40,674 nucleotides of DNA, from positions 1-40,674 of the forward strand of contig JAEWXF010000006.1 in the NCBI GenBank assembly GCA_023396065.1, written 5' to 3'. How positions within the stretch are numbered: position 1 is the stretch's first letter; each line of letters opens with the position of its first letter. The position numbers and the translations under genes were made by a program. The notes under the pieces are model-generated. The model did not search any database. It saw nothing but the letters and a program-made list of their open reading frames with translations, and had not been told where the DNA came from. Positions 1-8,624 of this stretch are shown piece after piece. The DNA is from Methanobacteriota archaeon. GTDB lineage: Archaea; Halobacteriota; Methanomicrobia; Methanomicrobiales; Methanocorpusculaceae.

Positions 1-642
1 TATGCGGTTGCCTGGCCGTTCGACACTGCAAAGAAGCCGGCTGAGCCTGTGTACTCGGCTGAGTGCATCATCGGGAAAGATTCGTCCTGGTCGATAATCG
101 TGAACACGACAGCATTTCCTATGGGGACATACACGGTTGTGGCATCACATGCTTCGTATCTTTCCGGTCCGGTTTTTTCGCTTGCCATCCCCGGAGAACG
201 GCAGTGGATTGCTGTTGATCCGATTCCATTTGCTGCACAGAACGACAGCTTTGTCCTCTCCGGGACCACCGGCCTTGACGAGGGTCTGCAGCTGCTCGTC
301 GAAGTGTATCCTCTGATCTCTGATCATGATTCCCGTTCCCACAGCCTTGTCTCCGGGATGACCGCAGTTACGAAAATCCGGAAAGACGAGGACGGGAGAA
401 ACACGTGGAGTGTTCTGGTCAGTACACGAAACTGGAAGGCCGATACATATTTGGTAAAGGTAGCGGCTGTCGAGGTCGATCTCACCACCCTGGATAGGTT
501 CATTCTGTATCCGGCAGGGTCTGTTCCGCCGGAGGCGGCCGGCGGGGAAACAGCCGCCCGGACAACGCCCGGTTTTGGTGCTGGTATCCTCGCTCTTGCC
601 TTTGCTCTGGCAGTTCTCTGTAGTGTGCTCCGCCGCAAATGA
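1..642 (+). CDS. C-terminal part of a PGF-CTERM-like surface protein (5' end outside window)
   Basis: The reading frame is open from the first base, so the gene starts before the window; the GTG at 49 is internal. The visible ~213 residues contain two beta-sandwich-like stretches with motifs such as SWSIIVNTTAFPMGTY and NTWSVLVSTRNWKADTYLV. These resemble the repeated units of Methanomicrobiales surface proteins (DUF3821-like; recognised by eye). The end has TTPGFG, one hydrophobic helix and RRK. That is the layout of a PGF-CTERM signal, which in archaea is processed by archaeosortase and replaced by a lipid anchor. The protein is therefore probably exported and anchored outside the cell. Its function cannot be told from this fragment. 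It converges with the fwdC end of the minus-strand operon. Confidence 0.75.
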   Translation, partial: YAVAWPFDTAKKPAEPVYSAECIIGKDSSWSIIVNTTAFPMGTYTVVASHASYLSGPVFSLAIPGERQWIAVDPIPFAAQNDSFVLSGTTGLDEGLQLLVEVYPLISDHDSRSHSLVSGMTAVTKIRKDEDGRNTWSVLVSTRNWKADTYLVKVAAVEVDLTTLDRFILYPAGSVPPEAAGGETAARTTPGFGAGILALAFALAVLCSVLRRK

Positions 643-1008
643 ACTTCGGGCATACAACAGCAGCCGGGACACCCGAACATCCCAAAAAGAGTGTCTATCC
701 CGAATTTGACACTTTGCCGTATCTCCCTCTTTTTCGAAATTAGAAATTGAAATGAAACCACCCAATTTTTGGACAGAAAACAATATTTGGGGTACAATTA
801 GGATTGGTTTTCTGTGTTTTTTCTTCCGTGAAATTCCGTGTGTTCGGTGTGTTCCGTGGTTACCCACATACGTCCAAAGACCCGCAAGAAAAGTATCGAC
901 CTGCATCGAAAAAAGTATTATCAGACACCTTTGTGTTTCCCGGAGTGACAGGTTGATTTTGAGGGATCTGTCAAATTCAGGATGAAGGATGAACGATTTT
1001 TCCGGGAC
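643..1008. other. Intergenic region with one degenerate dispersed repeat
   Basis: No credible gene is present between the surface-protein tail and the operon terminator. Short open frames here have no recognisable content. The only structure I see is a decayed copy of the dispersed repeat around 809-905. Confidence 0.6.
809..905 (-). repeat. Remnant of the GTGGGTAACCAC dispersed repeat
   Basis: Read on the plus strand, it contains the run of ccgtg-type words followed by GTGGTTACCCAC (856-867) and acgtccaaa, in the same order and orientation as the array at 38.8-39.3 kb. It also keeps a shortened form of the gtatcgac word at about 893-900. Only one core is present and no gene accompanies it, so it looks like an old, decayed copy. 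Confidence 0.7.
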
Positions 1009-1052
1009 TCTTGGCAAAAAAATCGTAAAAAACCGAGATTTTTTTGCCAAGA
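1009..1052 (-). terminator. Strong hairpin terminator of the fwd-eha operon
   Basis: Bases 1009-1024 and 1037-1052 are perfect 16-base inverted repeats around a 12-base loop. The arms include runs of A and T, so either strand gives a stem next to U-rich sequence. It begins two bases beyond the fwdC stop codon (1054-1056), where the end of the long minus-strand operon is expected. It may also stop transcripts from the left-hand surface gene. Confidence 0.75.
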
Positions 1053-1053
1053 A

Positions 1054-1827
1054 TCAGATTCGGGTGTAACTGCCTACCCGCAGCGTCCCCTTACCGTTCC
1101 GATGCGCCAGGTCCCCGGTAAAAACCTTCAGCTCCCGCCCGTTCTCCACAATGGATCCCGTCTCACGGAACGTAGGCATGAAGTCATCCGCATGCCCGAA
1201 CACCGTACACTCGCCCCCGAACATATCTCCGCAGGGCATAACCGTATCTCCCTCAATGACCAGTGTACCGCCTTTCATATTCGAGCCGGCATGCAGACCG
1301 GCATTCCCCTTCACATGCACAACCCCGCCGAAGAGACACTCCCCGCAGTAGTCACCGACATTTCCCTCAACAATGATCTCACCGCCCCGGACACCTTTTC
1401 TTCCGCCCCGGTATCCCGAACCGCAGTAGTTCCCCGCATTCCCGTGGCAGAGAATTGTTCCGCCAAGCATCTCGCGTCCCAGCCAGTCTCCGGCATTTCC
1501 CAGAATCTCAATCGTTCCGCCGGTCATAAAGTCCCCGCAGTGCATCCCGATATCCCCCTCTATGATAATCCGTCCGTCCGTCATATACTCACCCACACGT
1601 TTCACCCGGGACGCATCCCCGATGATAACAATCTCGGTTGCCGACGGCCCGGCAGCTTCCCCGTCCACCCGGATATCAAAGACATCGGAAAGCAGTTTTT
1701 TCTGATTGCCTACGTAGACATTCACCTGCACGGTTTTTGCCAGCGTCTCCGGGGTAATGACCTCAGCTTCAATCGGCAGATGCGAATTTTTGGAATCTTC
1801 CGGCATAATCAGTGTAATTCGTCTCAT
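1054..1827 (-). CDS. fwdC: Formylmethanofuran dehydrogenase subunit C
   Basis: This 257-residue protein is FwdC/FmdC, a structural subunit of the tungsten or molybdenum formylmethanofuran dehydrogenase that catalyses the first step of CO2 reduction in methanogenesis. From about residue 75 to 225 it shows the regular Gly-rich repeats (GGTIEILGNAGDWLG, GGEIIVEGNVGDYCG, GGTLVIEGD) of a right-handed beta-helix, also found at the C-terminus of glutamate synthase. The length is normal for the family. Its ATG overlaps the fwdA stop by four bases (ATGA), and it is the last gene of the operon, with a hairpin just downstream. Whether the enzyme uses W or Mo cannot be told from this subunit. Confidence 0.95.
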   Translation of the reverse strand: MRRITLIMPEDSKNSHLPIEAEVITPETLAKTVQVNVYVGNQKKLLSDVFDIRVDGEAAGPSATEIVIIGDASRVKRVGEYMTDGRIIIEGDIGMHCGDFMTGGTIEILGNAGDWLGREMLGGTILCHGNAGNYCGSGYRGGRKGVRGGEIIVEGNVGDYCGECLFGGVVHVKGNAGLHAGSNMKGGTLVIEGDTVMPCGDMFGGECTVFGHADDFMPTFRETGSIVENGRELKVFTGDLAHRNGKGTLRVGSYTRI

Positions 1828-3527
1828 AGCTTCGTCTCCGTCTCGATCTTCATACTGTGCGGAAGATAGTAATCCTCATCAACCGGATAGTTCTCTTTTC
1901 TGATGGAATAGAACCGGTCGAAGGTCCGGATTAACTCAGGATCATTATCCATATCATACTCCTTCGGTACCTTCGGACTGCACCAGAACGTCCGGTTCTG
2001 ATTGTCAGCCACAATTGTATCCTCACGGGAGATCATAACTCCTCCTTTGAACGTATACTTCGTCTGACCGAATCCCCGGATCACCTCGGCATACTGGCGT
2101 GAAGGATCAATCCGGTCAAGGCGGATCGGATACACCGCAATGTCTGCCTCAGCCCCGACCCCCAGATGTCCTTTCCCGTAATCAAGGAGGCCGAGTGCCC
2201 GTGCCTGACCGGCCCGCGTCATCACCGCAATCTCCTCAAACGTCAGCTCACGGTCCAGTGCCGCAAGAGAAACCCGCTTCTCCGTAGCCGGATGTATCGT
2301 TGCAAACTCTTTGTCCCGGTACTCCTTACTCATCAGAAGGCCGATAATCTCAGGATACTTCACAAACGGTGCTCCGTTCGGATTATCCGTCGTCAGCATA
2401 CACTGCCAGGGATTCTTCACCAGCAGCGCCAGCTCCAGACCGATCGCCCACATAATACTGTTCACCAGATTTTTGCGGCGGTACATCACGGGAATAACAC
2501 CGGAGGCAGTCTCCAGCTCAACATCATGATTACTCCACTTATCCTGATGCAGACGGTAGAGATTAAACTCCATCGGCCCGTCCGCGGTCATGGTGGTTGT
2601 CCTCCCGAACATCACCTGTCCCATATCAATCGTAATCTGCGGACGCAGATTCACCATCGCCGCCACCGGCTCACTCTTGGAACAGAAATCATGCCAGTCG
2701 GTCCCTCCGTAGGAGTGGAACTGAACATGGGTGAGGTATGCAGTCTGCCGTTTTTTGTTCAGATCAGGGACAAGGCCCATCGTCCCGAGGGTGCAGGTGA
2801 AGTTCCCCGGTTTTCCCAGATTGTTGCAATGCAGATGCACGGAATGCGGAAGACCGAGCATCTCGTTTGCTTCAATGACTCCGCGAATGTACTCTGCGGG
2901 GCTGAGGTCAAACACTGGGATGGGCTTTCTGATACAGTCCACATTTTTCCCCCAGCTCCACATCTCCGCACCAAGCGGATTGGTCAGTTTTACCCCGTAC
3001 CCCTTGACTGCGTTCAGCCGCCACGCAATAAGACCCGCCGCACGTTTGATATCCCCGGCGGCTACTGCCCGCATCACTCCCCAGTCTCCGTCGAAAAGTG
3101 TGAGAATCAGTCCGTCCTGCAGAGGTGTGTGCCGGAACTCCTCATGCGTATGCCGCGCCTCCAGCGGTGCCATCGCACCTTCGGTCAGCGTGGTATATCC
3201 CATCATCGCATACCGGTAACTGTTCCCGTAGGTCGTTGGGATACTGTACCCGGAAACCGCCCGCATGCCATGCCCCCGGGGAGCACGGCCGGCCCGCATA
3301 TCCTCCGGGCTCATGTAGCGGCCGAAGTTCACCTTCGTACCGCAGATGTGGGTATGCGAGTCGATACCGCCCGGCATGACCAGCATTCCGTGACAGTCAA
3401 TCACCTCGGCATTCTTTGCCGGGTCTTCGGCGATGTGCCCGCCGGATACCGCAATATCCATGATTTCTCCGGATATTTTGTTTACCGGATCGATAACACT
3501 GGCATTTTTCAGCAGATAATCCGGCAT
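1824..3527 (-). CDS. fwdA: Formylmethanofuran dehydrogenase subunit A (amidohydrolase-type)
   Basis: This 567-residue protein is the FwdA subunit. In the known enzyme it has an amidohydrolase fold with a dinuclear metal site and condenses formate, made by FwdB, with methanofuran. The expected residues are present: HTH at 58-60, the lysine in GYGVKLTNP (about 180) that is carboxylated in the family, histidines in HLHCNN (231-236) and THVQFHS (267-272), and the aspartate in TTDNPNG (about 381). The length is typical. The ATG overlaps the stop of the preceding ferredoxin gene by one base (TAATG), so translation is probably coupled to the hydrogenase genes upstream. Confidence 0.96.
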   Translation of the reverse strand: MPDYLLKNASVIDPVNKISGEIMDIAVSGGHIAEDPAKNAEVIDCHGMLVMPGGIDSHTHICGTKVNFGRYMSPEDMRAGRAPRGHGMRAVSGYSIPTTYGNSYRYAMMGYTTLTEGAMAPLEARHTHEEFRHTPLQDGLILTLFDGDWGVMRAVAAGDIKRAAGLIAWRLNAVKGYGVKLTNPLGAEMWSWGKNVDCIRKPIPVFDLSPAEYIRGVIEANEMLGLPHSVHLHCNNLGKPGNFTCTLGTMGLVPDLNKKRQTAYLTHVQFHSYGGTDWHDFCSKSEPVAAMVNLRPQITIDMGQVMFGRTTTMTADGPMEFNLYRLHQDKWSNHDVELETASGVIPVMYRRKNLVNSIMWAIGLELALLVKNPWQCMLTTDNPNGAPFVKYPEIIGLLMSKEYRDKEFATIHPATEKRVSLAALDRELTFEEIAVMTRAGQARALGLLDYGKGHLGVGAEADIAVYPIRLDRIDPSRQYAEVIRGFGQTKYTFKGGVMISREDTIVADNQNRTFWCSPKVPKEYDMDNDPELIRTFDRFYSIRKENYPVDEDYYLPHSMKIETETKL

Positions 3528-4141
3528 TATGCATCACCCTCTTTCTGGACTGCTTCCACTCTCCGCACGATGTGCATGGCACCGTTCGGACAGGTGTCCT
3601 GACAGACTTTACATCCTTTACACAGATCGTTGTGGAGTACCGTACTCTTGCCCCGCTCGATACGCATCAGAACATCATCCGACGACGATGTTCCTCCGGC
3701 GCCCATATACGGATCAATCTCCCGGTTGACCGGACAGGAGGTACAGCAGTTCCCGCATCCCATACACAGAACCATATCCACCTGTACCACATACTCATGG
3801 GTGAATGCCAGTCCCTGTTCCCTCCGGCGGTTCAGGAGGTCCCCGGACTGGAGAACCCACTCCGGACAGATTTCCACGCAGTATCCGCACCGGAAACAGT
3901 GACCCTGTATAATCCGCGGCTCCCATTTCCCGTCCTCCCGCTGTACGACCTCAATAGCCCCCGGAGCCGGACAGATCATCCGGCATTCCAGACAGTGACT
4001 GCATTCATTTCCGGTCAGTGCCGGGAAGTCCCGGAAGTACGGGGGGTTTTCCAGAGGCGCAGTTTTTGCGGTGAAAAATGATTTTATCCACGCGGGTCTG
4101 CAGAACTCTCTCAGATATGTGCCAAAACCCATCGGAATCAC
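3527..4141 (-). CDS. Polyferredoxin with four [4Fe-4S] motifs linking Eha and Fwd
   Basis: This 204-residue soluble protein has four CxxCxxCxxxC motifs at about residues 47-57, 82-92, 126-136 and 174-184 (for example CSHCLECRMIC and CKGCKVCQDTC), enough for four [4Fe-4S] clusters. It sits where ehaP/ehaQ polyferredoxins follow the hydrogenase large subunit in Methanobacteriales eha operons, but it is shorter than those proteins as I remember them. It overlaps ehaO by four bases and fwdA by one. The position suggests that it passes electrons from the [NiFe] module to ferredoxin or directly to Fwd; that role is inferred. It could equally be named an EhaP-like subunit. Confidence 0.85.
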   Translation of the reverse strand: MIPMGFGTYLREFCRPAWIKSFFTAKTAPLENPPYFRDFPALTGNECSHCLECRMICPAPGAIEVVQREDGKWEPRIIQGHCFRCGYCVEICPEWVLQSGDLLNRRREQGLAFTHEYVVQVDMVLCMGCGNCCTSCPVNREIDPYMGAGGTSSSDDVLMRIERGKSTVLHNDLCKGCKVCQDTCPNGAMHIVRRVEAVQKEGDA

Positions 4142-5223
4142 CGCTCCGCACAGGCGATACAGGGATCTGCGCTGATAAAGGTCGACGTTACATCCGCGGC
4201 CGATGCAAGGTTTTTCATCATAGCATGTGCTCCCACTTCCACATTCATAATAGAAGGCGTCTGAATCGCAACCGAGATGACCTGTCCGTTTGCATCAACC
4301 GCAATGTCGTAGGTCAGGTCTCCCCGGGGCGCTTCGATTGTGTGTTTGCAGCGGCCCGCAGTAACCACACCGCCGCCCCGGACAGTTCCGTCCGGGAGGG
4401 TATCCAGAGCACGTTTGATCAGCCGCAGCGACTGGAACAGTTCATCGAACCGAATCATAATCCTGGAAAAATTATCCCCTTCGGTCCGCGTGATCATCTG
4501 CCATCCAAGCTCAGGATACAATGGTTCATGCATCCGGGCATCGCAGGCAAGACCGCTTGCCCGGGCAGTCGGTCCGACAACGCCGGATGCCAGGGCATCC
4601 TCTGTGGAAAGCACACCGATCCCTTTGGACCGGAGAGCGATCATCGGCCCGGTCTCAAACATCCTGACAAACCGGGGAAGTTCGGTCTCCAGATGCACCA
4701 CCGCATCCCGCAGATACTCGGCCGTCTCCGGACTAATATCTTCCCGGACGCCGCCCGGCACCACATATGCCGACATTATGCGGGCTCCGGTCATATGTTC
4801 GATTGCATCCATCGCCGTTTCCCGGAGATTGAGGAGATACATAGCCAGCGTCTCATGCTCAATCGTATAGCAGTATGAGTAGTTTGCCAGCAGGTGACTC
4901 TGGACCCGGTCAAATTCGTTGAGGATGATCCGAAGATACATGGCCCGGCGGGGAACGGAAATTCCGCTGATCTTTTCCAGCGCCTCCACGATTACGGTGT
5001 TGTGCACCACCGAACAGATACCGCAGACACGCTCGGCAAGGAAGATGGTCTCCTGCCAGGGCCGGCCCACCATGATCTTTTCAATCCCCTTCTTGACGTA
5101 GCCAAGCTCCACTTCGGTGGAGATTACCTGTTCCCCGCGTGTTTCGCATTTAATCCGGGCAGGTTCCTTAAAGCAGGGATGTACCGGTCCGATGGGCAGC
5201 GAGACATCAACGACTTTTTTCAT
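4138..5223 (-). CDS. ehaO: Energy-converting [NiFe] hydrogenase large subunit (EhaO-like)
   Basis: This 361-residue subunit carries the NiFe site. The two ligand motifs are intact: RVCGICS (Cys67, Cys70) and DPCIACAER at the very C-terminus (Cys355, Cys358). Overall it belongs to group 4 energy-converting hydrogenases, related to complex I NuoD. The protein ends directly after the second motif, so there is no visible tail for a maturation endopeptidase to remove. The ATG overlaps the small-subunit stop by four bases and the stop overlaps the ferredoxin start by four. It should work on the cytoplasmic side of the Eha membrane module to split H2 for ferredoxin reduction. Confidence 0.93.
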   Translation of the reverse strand: MKKVVDVSLPIGPVHPCFKEPARIKCETRGEQVISTEVELGYVKKGIEKIMVGRPWQETIFLAERVCGICSVVHNTVIVEALEKISGISVPRRAMYLRIILNEFDRVQSHLLANYSYCYTIEHETLAMYLLNLRETAMDAIEHMTGARIMSAYVVPGGVREDISPETAEYLRDAVVHLETELPRFVRMFETGPMIALRSKGIGVLSTEDALASGVVGPTARASGLACDARMHEPLYPELGWQMITRTEGDNFSRIMIRFDELFQSLRLIKRALDTLPDGTVRGGGVVTAGRCKHTIEAPRGDLTYDIAVDANGQVISVAIQTPSIMNVEVGAHAMMKNLASAADVTSTFISADPCIACAER

Positions 5224-5690
5224 TGTTTCTCCTCCTCCGTTTGTCTGGACTCATAGTTTTCAAACAGAATGTCTGCGACACTGAGAATGGCGCCGATGAT
5301 CTCCGTCGGGCGGGGCGGACAGCCGGGAACGGCTGCAGCAACCGGGATGTATTTACTGACCGGCGGATCGATCAGGGACCCCGGACGGTTAAAGGCACAT
5401 CCGGAGATCGGGCAGTTTCCGATGGTCACCACTGCTTTCGGCTCCGGCACCTTATCCCAGAGATCAGGCAGTTTATCGATCCACTGCGGAGACATTCCGC
5501 CGGTTATCAGAATGACATCCGCTTCTCTGGGGTTGTTGTGGACATAGATACCGTACTGTTCAATATCATACCTCGGGGAGAGACAGGCAAGAATTTCAAT
5601 ATCACATCCGTTACAGGAACCGGTATTCACGTAACAGACATGGATGGAGCGTTTCCGCACCGCATTTTTCAGGGACTGAAGTATGGTCAT
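5220..5690 (-). CDS. ehaN: Energy-converting [NiFe] hydrogenase small subunit (EhaN-like)
   Basis: This 156-residue small subunit resembles NuoB. It holds the proximal [4Fe-4S] cluster that takes electrons from the NiFe site. Ligand motifs are visible as SCNGCDIE (Cys26, Cys29), GNCPISGC (Cys93-98) and PGCPPRP (Cys124). The short length without extra ferredoxin domains is normal for group 4 enzymes. Four-base overlaps join it to ehaM upstream and ehaO downstream. Confidence 0.93.
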   Translation of the reverse strand: MTILQSLKNAVRKRSIHVCYVNTGSCNGCDIEILACLSPRYDIEQYGIYVHNNPREADVILITGGMSPQWIDKLPDLWDKVPEPKAVVTIGNCPISGCAFNRPGSLIDPPVSKYIPVAAAVPGCPPRPTEIIGAILSVADILFENYESRQTEEEKQ

Positions 5691-6043
5691 GCGAGTGCCT
5701 CCACAATTTCTCGGATGATTCCCTCGGTCTCTGCCCCGCTCTCGGCTTTTTTGCGGAAAGATGCCGCGGTCTCCGGGGTCAGCATCCCTGTTGCCGTGGT
5801 CAGATGCGGCAGAGAGAGCTGGTCTGCAATTTTGTCTCCGCGAGCCGCCGCATCCGCGGCCTCCAGCCGGGCTCCGAGGTTTTCGAGTGTCATCATATCA
5901 CAGCGGCTGATCAGAATTTTTCTCATCTGCTGGCGGTTGAGGTGAAGTCTGGATGCAAGGGCGAGAACCGCCGCATCCTGACGGGTTCCTTTCAGGATGG
6001 CAAGCTTCATCGGCCTGAGATCCCGTTCATATATCAGATTCAT
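5687..6043 (-). CDS. ehaM: EhaM-like hydrogenase subunit (DUF1959 type)
   Basis: A soluble, helical protein of 118 residues when started at the ATG at 6043, which overlaps the upstream stop as ATGA. A longer frame starting at 6064 would cut further into that gene. The pattern of a short helical N-terminus, then LHLNRQQMRKILISRCDM and LENLGARLEAA, fits the DUF1959/EhaM family as I remember it, and the position just before the small subunit agrees. Its biochemical role in Eha is not established, and I could not align it. Confidence 0.65.
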   Translation of the reverse strand: MNLIYERDLRPMKLAILKGTRQDAAVLALASRLHLNRQQMRKILISRCDMMTLENLGARLEAADAAARGDKIADQLSLPHLTTATGMLTPETAASFRKKAESGAETEGIIREIVEALA

Positions 6044-6291
6044 GCGAGTACTCCGGTCATACAAAGTATTCCATAGCAGACGAACAGCAGAATCATCGCC
6101 CAGACCAGAATCATCTCTCCCGAATGCAGGCGGTGATCGTTCCGGTAGAGGAACGCACCGGCAACAACGCCAAGGAGGATGCTGCCGGCAACAGCTCCGG
6201 GGATAATCTGCGGGTGGCTTATGATCTCTGCGATCATCAGCAGAATGTAGAAGACGACTGATGCCAGTACTGCTTTTTGAATCCAGGTCAT
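6040..6291 (-). CDS. Small membrane subunit of Eha (EhaK/EhaL position)
   Basis: An 83-residue protein, too short to stand out among overlapping frames. It starts at the ATG at 6291, which overlaps the ehaJ stop as ATGA, and ends overlapping the ehaM start in the same way. It has about three hydrophobic helices (ASVVFYILLMIAEII, GAVAGSILLGVVAGAFL, MILVWAMILLFVCYGIL). The position between the NuoH-like subunit and EhaM matches where ehaK and ehaL lie in Methanobacteriales. I cannot decide between the two names. Confidence 0.75.
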   Translation of the reverse strand: MTWIQKAVLASVVFYILLMIAEIISHPQIIPGAVAGSILLGVVAGAFLYRNDHRLHSGEMILVWAMILLFVCYGILCMTGVLA

Positions 6292-7148
6292 GCCATCACC
6301 ATCCAGAGCCAGACCGCTGCACCATACAGGAGGACCACTCCCGTCCAGATTGTCTGGATCGTAACCACATTGTACGGGGTCAGCATCGGTGTTGTTGCGC
6401 AGATGAACGAGACGGTGACCATCAGGACAATCATCAGAATCACCATCAGCCATACCGGCATCGGGCCAAGGAACAGCAGGACAAAGAGTGCCAGAAGTAC
6501 GCAGGTCTTCAGTCCCATGGCGATGTTTAACAGTGCCCGCCACCCGCCGAAGTGTTCCGTCCAGTACCCGGACACAAGCTCCTTTGCCTCGATGACCGAG
6601 AACGGGCCGTAATGAGCTTTGGAGAGGATAATGAGGTACAACGATACCGCTGCAGGAAATGCAAGGAGTATCAGCGGGGTGTGGTTTCCCTCCCAGGCAA
6701 GAATGCCGCTGATCGACAGGGTTCCGGTGAAGAGGTAAATTATCGCCACCGTTGCCAGCAGCGGAAGCTCCGCTGCTGCCGACATCACAGACCGGATTGC
6801 GCCGAACTTCGTATAGGGGGATCCGGACGAGAGTCCGGTTCCGTGCTCCACAATTTTGTGGAGCATATAGAGTGCAAAGATGATCAGCAGGCTTGCCCCG
6901 GAGAACAGAACCCAGAGGGCTGCAACCCAGATCCCTACAGCGATCAGGACGATTGTTACATACATCGTCTGGCTTGCGGTCCGGGGAATCCATGTCTGCT
7001 TAAAGGAGAACTTGAGGGTATGCAGAATCTCCTGCCAGACCGGCGGTCCGGGCCGGTTCTGAATCCGGGCAATGACTTTCCGGTGAACTCCGTGCAGCAG
7101 CAGTCCGAAGAAGACTGCGGTGATCAGGAGGAGAACAAATTCCAGCAT
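6288..7148 (-). CDS. ehaJ: NuoH-like membrane subunit of Eha hydrogenase
   Basis: This 286-residue protein has seven or eight predicted membrane helices. The loop ARIQNRPGPP near residues 28-37 is typical of the NuoH/HyfC/EchB family, the subunit that couples the hydrogenase arm to ion movement. The start is the ATG at 7148 (MLEFVLLL), two bases after the ehaI stop; a longer frame from 7238 would run into ehaI in another phase. It ends overlapping the next small membrane gene by four bases. It is the conserved membrane anchor of the hydrogenase module. Confidence 0.9.
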   Translation of the reverse strand: MLEFVLLLITAVFFGLLLHGVHRKVIARIQNRPGPPVWQEILHTLKFSFKQTWIPRTASQTMYVTIVLIAVGIWVAALWVLFSGASLLIIFALYMLHKIVEHGTGLSSGSPYTKFGAIRSVMSAAAELPLLATVAIIYLFTGTLSISGILAWEGNHTPLILLAFPAAVSLYLIILSKAHYGPFSVIEAKELVSGYWTEHFGGWRALLNIAMGLKTCVLLALFVLLFLGPMPVWLMVILMIVLMVTVSFICATTPMLTPYNVVTIQTIWTGVVLLYGAAVWLWMVMA

Positions 7149-7149
7149 G

Positions 7150-7341
7150 TCAGTACCCCACAAATGGTATATCTCCCTCACGGGTTCCGGCACACCACCA
7201 AAATATACAGCAGGCGAGCGATGCCGGGACACACACAACGGTCAGCACAACTGCAGCCGGAACGGTCACGGCAAGTATGCCGGATCCGACCGCAAGGACT
7301 GCAAAGAGGAGGCCAAGGATGAGAGCGGTTATTTTTTTCAT
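7150..7341 (-). CDS. ehaI: Small membrane subunit EhaI-like
   Basis: A 63-residue protein that begins at the ATG at 7341 (MKKITALILGLLF). The same frame remains open to 7548 but that part overlaps ehaH, so the internal ATG is chosen. Two hydrophobic helices fill most of it. The name rests on its position between the EhaH-like and EhaJ-like genes and on its small size; the sequence alone is not distinctive. It is five bases from ehaH and one base from ehaJ. Confidence 0.7.
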   Translation of the reverse strand: MKKITALILGLLFAVLAVGSGILAVTVPAAVVLTVVCVPASLACCIFWWCAGTREGDIPFVGY

Positions 7342-7346
7342 CTGTA

Positions 7347-7988
7347 TCACACCGTCAGGAGAATTTCTACAACCCGCAGGAACAGCAGGAGGGAACTTAC
7401 ATGGATCATCAGAATGTAGGGGGCACCCGGTGCTCTGGTGATCTCGGCTTTTCCAATATAGAACGGCGCCATTCCTTCGCCAAGGACGCCGACGAGGATG
7501 AGCATCTTGGCGATCAGCGGCACAGCCCCGGCACCGGCCAGAACCCATATCGACAGAGTCCCGGTCGTTGCGGCAACGATAGCGGCCCCCGCAAACAGCG
7601 GAACGGTTGCCATCATAACAACCAGTCCGTAGGAGAACGCGGCGTTTAAGACATGCCGGTTTTTCACTGCGGCAACGATACCTATGTTCAGAATTCCGAT
7701 GATTGCGGCAAACAGGGTGAAGTTGAACACATCACCCGTGGTGATTGCCCCGATCGTTGCGACACCGCAGGCGATGGCCATGAACCGCTGGAACCGCATC
7801 TGGCCTTCGGGAATTTCTTTGGTATAGTATCCGTCCGTCCCGAACACAATGTCCACCGGTTTTTCCGGGAGGCTGATGACGGCCAGAATCACAAACATCA
7901 CTGCAAAGGCGAACAGCACTACGGTGTAGCCGGACAGGTAGTGGACAATATCACCGAACGGGAGTCTCAGAAGTATCTCTTCCAGCAT
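7347..7988 (-). CDS. ehaH: Membrane subunit EhaH-like (antiporter-related)
   Basis: This 213-residue integral membrane protein has about six helices. The lysine within a helix in LIAKMLILVGVLGEGMAP recalls the NuoL/M/N (Mrp antiporter) family, of which EhaH is a shortened relative. It would take part in ion translocation that drives ferredoxin reduction. It starts three bases after the ehaG stop. The assignment is by family resemblance and gene order. Confidence 0.75.
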   Translation of the reverse strand: MLEEILLRLPFGDIVHYLSGYTVVLFAFAVMFVILAVISLPEKPVDIVFGTDGYYTKEIPEGQMRFQRFMAIACGVATIGAITTGDVFNFTLFAAIIGILNIGIVAAVKNRHVLNAAFSYGLVVMMATVPLFAGAAIVAATTGTLSIWVLAGAGAVPLIAKMLILVGVLGEGMAPFYIGKAEITRAPGAPYILMIHVSSLLLFLRVVEILLTV

Positions 7989-7991
7989 CGT

Positions 7992-8624
7992 TTAGTCACC
8001 TCCGGAACCACGCATCGTTCCGACAAGCGCCATCTTGGCCATTACTTTGATCATGATTCCGACCGCCGCCATCATGACCGCAAGGAACCACTGGGACGGG
8101 AGGAGCATAAAGATAAAAAATGCCCCGATCCAGAGCGCCCATGCGTAGCCGGATGCGGTTTCCGCTGCGGCGAACTGTTCGTCCATCGACTTTCCGAGGA
8201 AGAAGACCATCAGGCCGAGACCTGCAATGAGACCTCCGGTAAATCCGGTCAGGAATATTCCGTAGGCAACCAGCATCGCACCAATTATCGGCGGTGCGGT
8301 GTGGAGGACTTCAATGTCGAGGGTTCGTACCGGTTTTTTTCCCTGCAGTCCCTCCTTTGCAAGCCAAAGTTCTGAGACCGCCATGATTTCGGCAACACCG
8401 ACGACAAGACCGGGGAGGATGAGGGCTTCGGCGAGATCGGTTGCAATCAGGGCGACGACTACGAGACCGGTTATCTCGATGAGGTCGATGACGATCATTT
8501 TGTGAATGTCGTCTTTTTCCCGGACGATTGCTGAAAATGCGATCAGAATCGCGATGAATGCGACAGCAATGCCGATCTGGTAGACAGTTCCCATGCCGAG
8601 GGAGATTTCCGGGATCAGGCTCAC
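7992..8624 (-). CDS. ehaG: Membrane subunit EhaG-like (DUF2105 type)
   Basis: A 210-residue protein with about six hydrophobic helices and a conserved-looking polar stretch DLIEITGLVVVALIATDLAEALILPG between residues 43 and 70, which places acidic residues inside the membrane region. Size and order agree with EhaG (DUF2105). The ATG overlaps the ehaF stop by four bases. Its individual role in the hydrogenase is unknown; acidic residues in helices would suit ion movement. Confidence 0.75.
   Translation of the reverse strand: MSLIPEISLGMGTVYQIGIAVAFIAILIAFSAIVREKDDIHKMIVIDLIEITGLVVVALIATDLAEALILPGLVVGVAEIMAVSELWLAKEGLQGKKPVRTLDIEVLHTAPPIIGAMLVAYGIFLTGFTGGLIAGLGLMVFFLGKSMDEQFAAAETASGYAWALWIGAFFIFMLLPSQWFLAVMMAAVGIMIKVMAKMALVGTMRGSGGD

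Noticed and set aside
982..1869. Plus-strand frame of 295 codons opposite fwdC
   Set aside because: It starts in the operon terminator hairpin and runs antisense to fwdC; its content is low-complexity mirror sequence.
2166..3602. Long plus-strand frame of 478 codons opposite fwdA
   Set aside because: It is antisense to a well-supported fwdA with all active-site motifs, and its product is rich in Arg, His and Pro without any domain.
7150..7548. 132-codon version of the ehaI frame
   Set aside because: The extra N-terminal part overlaps ehaH in another phase and is Arg-rich; the ATG at 7341 gives a membrane protein of the expected size.
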